64,000 nt of DNA, from the NCBI RefSeq assembly GCF_037392515.1, contig NC_090291.1, forward strand, positions 38,277,001-38,341,000, given 5' to 3'. Made by a program: the position numbers and the translations under genes. Each line of letters begins with the position of its first letter. The first letter of the stretch is position 1. Source of the DNA: Haliotis asinina (taxonomy: Eukaryota; Mollusca; Gastropoda; Lepetellida; Haliotidae). The notes beneath the pieces are model-generated. The model saw only the letters and a program-made list of their open reading frames with translations. It ran no database searches and had not been told where the DNA came from. Positions 37,801 to 49,800 of this stretch are shown piece by piece.

Positions 37801-40800
37801 ATATGACACCTATTTATGGATCATGACTTTGTTTATTTTTTGCCATCAGGTGAATGATTTCAAAGAGTTTTCAGTTCTTGATGTATAGCTGTTACTTTGA
37901 GCATTGGACTGATGTGTTATCTGCTATTATTACACACACATGGAGAAGATAATTCCTAAGACTGTTTAATATTTTACAATGTCATGACACATTATGTGAT
38001 AACATCACATGATGCTGTACATATGAAGTCAAAGTGGTTTACAGTTATTACATCACAATACTAGTACTTCTGTCACAATAGTATTTGACCTTGCTTGACT
38101 CGCTGAAAACTGAAAGTCACACCCTTGTTGAATTCAGAAGAAATAAGTACTTTGCTCGAAATTATTTTGCTAATGTTTGGGGAGTAATAAATAAAAGGCT
38201 AAACTGAGCCCTGTGGAATACCATATTTATGAAATTAGTGAATGGCATTGGCAACGAAATTGCTTGAACTCATTAGATACCAAACCATTCACTTGTTTCA
38301 TAAATATGGTATTACATGGGACATTATTTAGTATTCTCTCTGTAATCATCAAAGTATCATGATAAGCTGTGTAGCCACTAACCAAATCACCGATTCGTTG
38401 TTACTGTTAGTCTGAACTGTTGCAGTATTATGGTTGTAGTTCAATTATAACTGACAATTGTTCATCTCATCTAGTCCTTCATCTCTTGTAGTCGTTTGTG
38501 CTTATCATACGGTTGCTGCGTAGGGTTTCGCCACCATATTATTCAGAAATAGTTCCTGTTAGCAACAGTGTCTGTCTTTTATGCCCATGCTGACCTTGTC
38601 GTTTGTCAGGTGTCAAGTTCAGAACCCCCCAGAAGGTGTTGTACATTGAGGACCTCACAGACATCATGATGGACAACTTCCCAGACTTCTGGAAACTTGG
38701 ACAGGCATATTTCACAGGGGATTTTATGCTGAAGCTGGAGGTAGGAATTTTACCAGAAGATTCAGTAATGGACGTCCATTCCTTTCACTACCGGTAGTAT
38801 CCATGTTTTATAGTCAGAAAACTCATGCTGTATATGGCCACAGATAAAGTGTCCCCACCTTGTAACATGACCACACCTGTGCAAACCTTCAAAAAAAGGC
38901 TAATTTACATATTTCAGTTATAACATGACCCTGAGCAAAGCTTGTCATCAGCACATACATGATCTGTATATTTTTAATAAGAAGGTCTATTGATGAAGTC
39001 AGGCTCATGGTAATAAAACTCCGAGATGAAGCTGCTAGGACATGTACTTTATTCCTTTCGCCTTAGCTAACACCAACACAACTATGCTGGCCGGCACATG
39101 GTTCCTCAGTGACCTCACTGACATCCCTTGTGCATCTCTTGGGAATGACTTGTGCATGCCTCTCATGCAAAGCTACTCTCATTTCCTCTCCAGTACTCCA
39201 GCCACCCATGCGTACAAATACATTAACATCGTAGCATCCCATTGTTTTTTAATGATGCTTGATTGAGTAGAACAGTATGAAGTGTAGTCTGTATATTGTC
39301 TCTGATGCAGTTTATGACATATCTGTTTGTCAGTTGAGTGTGTTATGGTCACTTCTGACATTACGTATCAGTACATGCTGTGTTGCATCCAGTGTGTACA
39401 GTCCATTTGGTTTTTGTTAGTTTGCAGTTCATGAGTCTCAAATGAAATCAAACCATCTGTAGTGCAATTTGATTGACTCTATTACTCCCTGGCAGCAGTG
39501 CAGAAGTGATCTAACATCACAAGAATCACAATTTGCTGTGCAGAGTTATTGCCCTTATTTTTGCAAGAATCTGATGATCTAGGATTCATGTGTGCATGAT
39601 TAGGTTTGTAAGGTTGTCAGCACCATAACCATACTTTGTAGGGTTTTATTGAACTGGTGAACATAGAAGATTTCCATCAATCACATCAGGGTTTCTTTTC
39701 TGTATGATGTTGATGTCTTGTCGTTAGACTAAAATGCAACTGAAAACGATTGCTAAACTGACTGTCACTCCTCTGTGGTAGATATAAAAAATGATGAAAC
39801 ATCATGTTTGTTCCTTTTACTTAGAATCCCAGGGCGTATGGGGATAGAAATATTGCCCAGGGCCCTGTTTCACAAAGCTCTTTTAAGCCTAAGATATCTT
39901 AAATTTTCTCGTAGCATTCGTACCTCCTATACCATAACATAGGAGGTATGAAAGCTTTCAGAACAGTTAACGAGTTATCTTATATTTTCTCGTAGCATTC
40001 GTACCTCCTATACCATAACATAGGTATGAAAGCTACGAGAACAGTTAACGAAATCTTAGGCTTGGACTGAACTCGTCATATGCAGCCACTTGTGTTTCGA
40101 TTATGCCCAGGAAGCGTTCACATAGTCGCAGTATTGTCCTGCAGCAATAATGAACAAGCAAAAGTTTTGAACTGATTTACAATTTTTATTTCAGAGTTCT
40201 GAGAAAGGGTTCAAGATAGATACAAGTAAACATTCAAAGCTGAAGGTGAGTTTCTGGTAGTCTGAGCTCACGTCCATTGTAATAGCCAAGTAGTAGAGTT
40301 AGAGTACTATGCCACCTCTTTCTAGGTGATAACTTTGACAAATATTGAGGAATGTAGACATATGTTCATAGTTCATCAGTTAAGCTAATGGAAAGGATTT
40401 GTGCATTTACTTTGTTCAGGTACAAGGACATATCTTAATAATTGTAATGCATTTCTGGCACAGTTATCATCTATTGAGGGAGGACCCATGAAGATATGGG
40501 TTGCAGTTGCCCTTTAGCAAGATATGCTTGTTGTAAGAGGCGACTTTAGGGATCAAGTGGTCAGGTTTGCCGACCTGGTTGACCTGGATTGTCTGTTTCA
40601 TACACAGTTATTTACAGATTGCTGCACAGTGCAGCGTTAAACAACAAACAAACAAATAGTGAAGGAAGGCATTACAGGTAACGACTTACTGGTTTTGCAG
40701 CAAATGATTGCAGAGATTATAGGGCTGTTTGCCAACCTTGTGAGAGCTGCATTCCTGCCAGGATCCCTAGAGAGTATTGGCAAGGCAGAACGGGAGACAT

Positions 40801-43800
40801 TTGGGGTGTGGTCTGTCACACCCCTTGACGTCCCAGGGGCATGGCTGCCGCACAGTGTCAGGCAAATCAGGTAGCTGTAAGATTTCTTTATTTATAAATT
40901 AATGCCTAGGAATTTGTAATATCAGTATTGGAATGCTAATGCAAATATGCTTTTAGACTGTTGTATTCCTTCTTGTACAGTGCTTGGCCTGGATTTTCTA
41001 AGCTCTCTTAGTGCAAGATAGTCATAAATTAATGTTATTTTATGGCACTTATGACTGTATTGGGTTCGAAAATCTAGTCCTTGCATTTGATGTTTGAAAT
41101 TACTGACATTGTTACAGTGATGGTTTTCCCCTTTATCTCACTTTCTCACTCTGTACCTGTTTCCTTCTGAATTGGATTATTTCATACTGTATTGAACGTT
41201 TTAAATTTGCAGTGGATCAGTTTGTTTTGTTCTGTGACCAACTGTTTCACACTTTCAGACTGTTTCACATTGTATCTGATTGTTTTGATCTTGATTCCAA
41301 ATGTATTACACTCCAGGAGTTAAAACATTTCATTGCCCAATGCCCGGGACAAGTTGGTTGTCATTTTGGGCAATCAAATAATGGTATCTCACTTGTCCGT
41401 CAGCAACTAGAATTTCCTCTTACGGTTTCAAACTGCAATTGAACTTGGATTTCATTTCATATCTTCTCATAATGTAGCGTTTAAATTTTGTAATAATAAT
41501 ATAGTAGAGCTGTTGTTATTTGAAATATATAACTCTTTAATAAATAGTCCAGTACACATAAACATCAAGCATTGTGTCATAAAATCATGTCAAGTGGAAT
41601 ATTAGTCAGGACAAGCTTATTTTCTTAAAGTTACCTGCCCTGTGGCAGGTGGCTTTTAAAAATTATTTTGAATCCCTGTATCTTACTGCTTCACATTGTG
41701 TCTGAGTATCTTGCTATATATCCAACTGTTTGACTCATAGAGGATACTAAACAACATTCCGTGTAATACCATTTTTATTAAATGAGTTAATGATTTGGTA
41801 TCAAACGAGTGAAAGTGAGTTTGATACTAAATCTGTAACGAGTTAGTATCAAACAGATTTAGATTTTGATACCAAATCTATAGTGAGTTAATAAAAATGG
41901 CATTTCAATGAAGCAAGTTTAGTATTTCATTTATAAATCGCCAACAGAATGACAGAAACTGTGGTGAAATTGCCTACAGTGTGAGGACTGTCAGCTTGCA
42001 AGTCATGCAAGGTCTAGTAAAACTGCGACAATTACATTAGCATTGTGACGTCAGAACTTTGAACCATTTGACGTCATACGTCAAGCAGTATTACACTATT
42101 GTAATATTGAAGTAAAAATATTACACTGCAGTATCTTCAACGGGCATGTAATAAAGAGTCTGATTGTTTCAGGTCCTGTGCATCATCCCTCTCCAACCTG
42201 GACACTCTTGGGAACTCGATGCACTCACTGCAAGAACTGGCCTTTGACCTCCGAACCAACTGCATGTTCACCCTCCTCAAACAGGCTATATCAGGTGTGT
42301 GCGTGCATGCGTGTGCATGTCTGTGTATGTCTGAATCTGTGTCCGTCTGTGGACAGTGTTTAGTGTGGGGTGTGTCAGGATTAGCAGGAATACAGGGACA
42401 TGTTTACTGCTGATATTTCTTATTTTACCTGATCATAACTCAAGCTATATGTTTATCTCCCTTTCCTTTAACATCCTTGATATCTTAAGGGTATGCATTC
42501 CTATAAGTCTTGACTATACCCTGGATGCATCTACAGCTATTTTATTACCTCCCTTGGCTGGCTTTTTATCCAATCACGTGTCTGCGCTGATCAGTTGAGC
42601 AAACCATTCACAACTCACTTTTGCTTTTTAAATTATCTAACCAATTATATTTGGCAACACAAACCATGCAGAGGTTCTCTAAACGATATAAAAGGAGTTC
42701 TTACTTATATTTTTTGAAAGTTTCTGACCTACAAATTTGTCTGTATGATTTCCCAAAAAATCTGTGTCCCTTGTTGTGTTTTCAAGGTAGAAAAAGCTTA
42801 ATTAATGATGACTTTGAGAAACATTGACTGGACATCAATGAAGCAGCTTAAAACCATACTCACTCACCCAATGGTGATTCAAGTTAGATGTGGTCCCCAA
42901 AACTCTACCAGTTGTAAGAGGGAGCCAGTTGTCAAACAGGTTGACTTAGTTACTTGTGCACCCCATTGGCTGGAATCTCTGTATGAATCACTGGATGTTT
43001 TGGTCAAGCTTTGATAAATTACAGGCCACCATCATAGAGCGGGAATACTGGTTGCAACTCATTCAGGAAATTTTTGAATGCCTCTCTAAGACCTGTATGC
43101 CAATATGTTACAGATGTGAAGTTACTACACACGAAGGAGGTATGGGCAGTGGACACAGACGATGAGTACGGTGGCACAACCCAGTTGGTAAGAAAAGACA
43201 TCTTGTCGGGACATTGTGTTAAATTAACTGCATGACTTCAGTCAATAATGTAGTAGCTCTTCATTTGTCCTAACAGTGTGTACCAATTTGTATGAAAGAT
43301 TCCGTGCAGTATTTTTCCATGACAGGTGGCCGAGTGGTGAAAGTGTTCGTTCTAATGGTCAGAGTTTTATTCCACACCTGTGTATAGGATAGGTACATTA
43401 TTGTTTTACCCAACCGTGATATTGCTTGAATATTCCTCAAAAAGCAGCATGAAGCAATACTCAGCTAGTGATATGTCTGTTGTAAGCCAGCATTACCGTT
43501 GGACAGTTGTAGCACAGTGATACAATGTACATGGAAATGAAACCTGTCCATTGTTTGACTATTATGTATGCAAGTATTTCAGCAAGTATGGTTTCAATCT
43601 CTTATACTGTATTTCTTTCAGTTTATGTAAAGAGTGAAAACGAACAGGTCTAGTTTTCAAAGGGAAACAGATATGATATGTGCAATATTTGTTTCAGCCT
43701 GCCTTATTTGAGAACATTGTGAATGAGGCGGTGCAGCATCTACATGAGGTGGTCGTTCTCAACAAGCCTGGAGAGCCAGAGGTAGGCAGATGTTAGTCAA

Positions 43801-46800
43801 GCATTGGCTGAGTACGCTTTCAGTAGAAGTCTGTTAGAACAAACATGCAGTATAACTAATTGTGCAGCAAGCATGGACTCTCTGCATTGTGGTTGTGTGT
43901 ATTTTGTCCTTCTATGTTTCTAGTCAGGTAAATATGTAAGTGATTCAAAATACTTCCGACTTTTGATAACTGGATGAGGTGTAACAGGTTTTGCAGTCCC
44001 TTCTGTTGGGAGTCCATGTTGTGATAGGTGTTGGTAAACGTTACTCTTTTTGAGTCTGAGGGGAGGTTTAGTGGTTAAAGCATTTGTTCATCATGCCAAA
44101 AGGCCAGTGTTTGATGCCCCACAAGGGTACATTGTGTGAAACCCATTTCTGGTCTCCCCTGCTGTGCTTAAGAGGAGCATAAAACCCCACACTCTGGCTC
44201 AGCGATGACTTACCATAACATCACTGCCACAGGCTAATTTGCATAGCATGTGACCAGTCTTTTCTCATGTTTGTAAACAAATGTGCATATTCATAAATAA
44301 GCTGAGATTTTATATTATTTTACACTGTTACGTAAATATTCTTCTACATCTGTGTCATTGAGGTTTATGACAATACATATTTATATTTCAAACCGACTGC
44401 ATTGTTTGTTCTCCATAAGGCTTCAATGACAGCACGTGGAGCCGTACAACCCATGTAAACAAAGGATCGCTGTGCAAATCGAAATAGTGTTACATGTTTT
44501 AGGATAATTTTGTCAGTGAAACTGAACCATTTTAACACCGATATTTAATCAGATGCGCAGACTCATAAAAATAAAACAGTTATGAAATGTGCACATTATA
44601 CTGAATGAACTGTGTAAGATGTGAGGAATCGTCACATCTTTCTGGCCTGTGGCAGAGATACTATGCTGGCTCGCCGCATGGAACTCTGGGTAGGAGAGTG
44701 CATAAAACCCATGTCACTCGCTAATGGCTCTCACTCCCTGGATCGATGCTGTGTGTTGTAGATATTTAGTCAGCGGCCAATCCAGAAGGAAGCCACCTCC
44801 CTGTGCACTCAGCTGTTACAGGCCTTCTCTCAGTGCATGGAGCAGCTCGCATTCAGTCCCCCACTGCACAAGATGGAGACACACAGGTGGGTCTTAATGG
44901 GGACTGTCGATGTGAGTCAGTGTTTCAACATCATTGATACTTTGGTGAGTCATTGTGATGGTTGAGAGTGTACATGTGAGTCAGTTTTTCAACATCATGG
45001 ACACATACGTGAGTCCTGGTGATGACTGAGAGTGTAAATGTGAGACAATGTTTTGTTATCATGGGCACATGTGAATCATAGTGATGGTTGAGAGTGTAAA
45101 TGTGTGTCAGTTTTTCAACATCATGGACACATATGTTAGTCATTGTATTGGTTGAGTGTGTAAATGTGAGTCAGTGTTTCAATATCATGGACACTTACAT
45201 GAGTCATAGTGATGGTTGAGAGAGTAAGTGTGAGTTAGTGTTTTAATATCATAAGCACATGTGAATCACAGTGATGGTTGAGAGTGTAAATGTGAGTCAG
45301 TGTTTCAACATCATGGACACTAACACCAGTCATGTTATTGGTTGAGAGTGTAAACGTGAGTTGATTTAAGGAGTTAATGAAGACATGCATAGGCCAATCC
45401 AGAGGTGGGATGCAGGTGTGCGCACCCCCCTTTTGTCCTGAATGTTTATCATATGACCTGTTAAAACGAGTGAAAATGCAGTGTGCACCCCTCTTTCTCA
45501 AGAGTGTGCACCCCCACCTTTCTCCAAAAGCTGTATCTCCCGTGACATAAGGGATAGTCTTCATCAGAATCTTGCTGTTTACTGTAGATACAGGTTGTTA
45601 TTGGTCCTCACAACCCATGCTTGCCATAAGAGGCAACTAATGGGACTAGGAGGTCAGACTCATGACAGGGTTGATTGGAGCCCAACTCATGATGTTCATG
45701 ATGTCAATCACTGGTACAGACCTGATTACATGTAGGTCACAGCTTATTACTGGAATATCATTGTATGCCCATGTATCACAATGGCAGCATGGTTTTATCA
45801 AACAGTATGACATCGATGAAAAATCCCACTGGCCTGGACTTGATGCTGGAACAGTTTGAAGATCCAATCCCGTCACTGGTGAGTGGATTCTTTTAGATAG
45901 TCACTTTGATATAGCCCTTTGCAGTGTTTCCTTTTGGATTAGAATAACATTCTTTGAAAATGGCATATTTAAAGTCTGGGTGTGTTGTGGTAGCCTAGTG
46001 GGTAAAGTGTTTGCTCATCACATCAATGAATTGGTTTCAATGGTTTCAATTCCCAATGTCAATACAATGCGTAAAGATATTGCTGGAATATTGCTATGCT
46101 AAAAGCAGTATGAAACCTCACCCACTCTTGTTATTGGCAATGAGATAGTGTTTTACATTCTCTTCCCACAGTGGTTACTTGCCACATCTTCCTACGTAAC
46201 CTATGTTCTAATACGACCCTTTCATGGTGCAAATATTCAACACTCGTGATTGGAGGCAATCAGATTTAGTAGTGCAATCAGCGACATTGTTTCAAAAGTA
46301 ATCGTTCGAAAGATCTCGGTAATTTCCGGATACATCGTGAAAACTACAACCTCTTCCCGAGTGTGATACTCAAATGTTTCTTCTAGACAGAACTCAGTCA
46401 TGTCATTTTTGTTTCTCCACATTGCTTGCTTTTGTCAATTTGAATCTAAGTAGATGTAACATGTGTTCTGATTGGACAGAAAAAGGGAGATAAATATGCT
46501 GCAAGGGGATTTTATGAGAACCATGAAATATGGCCGTTTGTAGGAAGATATGACAGGTAACCTCTGTGGGAAGAGAATGAGTGTTTTAGTGTAAGCTACA
46601 GAACACCTGTGCCAAAATATCAGCATATCCCTCATTCTTTCTCAGGAAATTCCATAATTTAGGCACTTGTGTCGTAGACATAGTATGATATAGGGACAAA
46701 TATAAAATTCTGTTTATTGCCAAGTCATCAAATTGAGGAAAATAAACCCAAATCTGCTTTCAAGCATGGGCTGGCTACACAGTCTCATAGAAGAATCATA

Positions 46801-49800
46801 ATGTCATAGCATTGTTCATGATAACATGTCACTATGACAGAATGATATTTTTCCCTTGGGCATCATATAATAAATATGGATCTGATGTTTTGCCGCAGTA
46901 GGTAATAAAAGAGTGTTACATGTATTTGCAGTGTAAGGGTGTTATTGAATCTTGTTGCAGGACAAGCGTCTGGTGATCATGCTGAGTAATTGCATCCACA
47001 CATGCGAGAGGGTCATTCCAAGGATCACAGAGAACCTCAACAGACACGGCTATGTGGAAATGGAGAAGGCCTCGAAGGTACAAGCTTGAGCATCATCAGC
47101 ATAGAATAGAAACAGATGTGCAGGGCTGCATGTGTGGACGTCACCACCATGATCAAGATGCTTGCGTATGCAGGCAAGGCATTTGTTTCAGTATATACTA
47201 TTTGGAATATATGCAGTATAAACTATCTGGTGTTATATACATGCAATATGTACTAAAGAGTACAGTCTGTTTAGGTTCAAATGAGATCAATGAATCATCA
47301 AATAACTCAAAGTAGGAATATGTGCACAAAACATATATAAGACACATGGCCCTGAAACCTTTGTACCCAGCAGGATCTGAAATTGCAGAGGGGTGACAAA
47401 CGGCTGGTGGAACATTGCACTACAGTTGCAACTTGGCAGAGCCCCCTATTAGTTAGGAAAAGGCTGATCGTGTTCCACCAGCCATTTATGGCATATGTGC
47501 AATTTGCAGTTCTCTACTTTTGATATGGATAATTAGACAGACTGATATAAATGTCCCTGCCTACAGTGTCTACAGCTGCAGTCATGATCTTTTCAGTGAT
47601 GCTGTCATCCCAGCAATGATCTTCCACTGTGGTCACATTGCTGCTTTGTCTGTATCTTGTCAGCTGAGTGCGTCTGTCACAGACCCAAGTATTCTTGTTG
47701 GTAATGTTAAATCTTACAATAAGGAACAAATGACGGGATGCCATGTTTATATTGCAGGCAGCACAGGAGACGTATCGTGATCTTGACAGGAAGCTGTTTG
47801 AGGCGTACATTGAGCAGAAGTCAGACCCGATTGTGGGTGCTATGGAACCAAACATGTACCGTGGGGGCTTTGAATGGAAGCACTGGAAAAAACCAACAGG
47901 TTTGTCATTCATCTTTAGAGTGAGTGATTGATTGAGTGAGTGATTGATTGAGTGAGTATAGTTTTAAGCCGTTTTCAGCAATATTCCATCAATATCACAA
48001 CAGGGAACACCAGAAACAGGCTTCACACATTGTACCCATATGAGGAATCAAACCTGGGTCTTGGACATGATGAATGCTTTAACCTTTAGGCTATCCCACT
48101 GCCCCTTCATTTATAGAGATATATTGTACACTTCTTGTGGAACTTTATGCGAATCCATTACATTCTTTCATAGTTTTGCTTTGTGTTTTAGCAGATTGAG
48201 GGAAGGGGAGGAGTTAAATCTGCTGACGTTTTTGTATGTGTATTGAGTACTACAACACGCTGATTCGGATGTTATGATTAAAATAATAGTTTACTTTCTA
48301 ATAGTCGCTTTCTTGTTGACCTCTTGCTCCTGTACTTCAGTATGTCCAGATTAGCAACAAGTCATGGTACCACTATAAACTAGTGAGGCTTGCATATATT
48401 GCACTGATGTCTTGATATTTGAGATACGTACTTTAGTTGTACAGTACTAGTGAGGAGTGAATGCTCTCCCTTGGCACAACTACATAAAGCATGATTATAT
48501 AAATGCTTGTGATATGCATGGAAAAAATCAGCAAAATTCCCCTGCAGGCTATTGCTTCTTCAGGGCTGATACGTGTATCAAAGTATCAATTATTAATCTT
48601 CTTATCTCAAGGTCTCATGATTTACTGTGTAACATTTATGTGATGAAGTGCTGAGAGTAGGACATGTTGTTTTATGCCAGGGTCAGCATGTGGCAACAAT
48701 GTAGAGAGGTTGTCAAGTTGATGAGATTCTGTCACCTGTTCAGGTGTCTGTGATTGTGTTGCAGGTGTGAGGCATTACCTGAAGGAAATTCTAATGAGTA
48801 TGATTGAAGTACATGCAGAAGTGAGTAACCACAGAGATATCTTATACTACTTGAAACATAATTCGTGTGTTGCGAACAAACTGTTCATGATTCAGCATGG
48901 AAACAGTCTCTAATGAGTAAGATTATGCCTCAAAGCAATGTGTTTGAAATAAATATTAACTATGTATATTATTGAAGTGATGCTGTTGTTTGCCAGGTGT
49001 TCAGTATATCTCCGATATTCGTGGTGCGAGTGATGACGAAGATTGCCGAGTCTGTGTGTGAGGAAATGTCCCGGCTAATCCACTGTAGTCCAGGCTTCAA
49101 CAACAACGGGGCTATACAGGTAACACTTACTGTGCTCTGTAGAGTGAGTGAGTAAGTTCAGTTACACGCTGTGCTCAGCAGTATTCCAGCTATTTGGTGG
49201 TGTTCTGTAAATAATTGATTCTGGACAATGCAGTGATCAACATCATGAGCATCAATCTATGAAAAGATGATGTCAACCAAGTCAGCGAGCCTGACTACCA
49301 ATCTTGTTAGTCGCCTCTTACAACAAGCATGGGTTGCTGAAGGTCAATTATTATAACCCGGATCTTCATGAGCGTGCTTTGTAGAGAAGGAAGAAAGGAA
49401 GGACTGATGAATGGATTAATCTGTTTTGTATTGTCAGCAGTTTTCTTTGTCAGAGAGTCCTGCAACATGCACTAGGCATCAACAACCTTAGACCAAACAT
49501 TTTTAAATTCTAGATGGTCTACTGGTACAAAATTATTTGTCTAAAATTAGCTGCTCTAAAATTCTTTAAAAATAGTTTGTCTTTGAGATCAGTACAGCCT
49601 CTAAATGAAAAACAAACAAGATGAGAAACAAACAAGATACCAAAACATGCATAATTATACACGCATAATTTTACCAAAGAAATCCATCCATCAATCCGGC
49701 CATGCATCTGAATTAATAGTTTTCAACAAAAAACTTAATAACTATTGTTAGGATTGAAGTGTTTATAAAAAAGAAAAAAAAATATAAGAAAATGGAATCA

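Noticed and set aside
47514-47912. 132-codon minus-strand frame
   Set aside because: Antisense shadow of Sec5 coding exon 23 (47758-47899).
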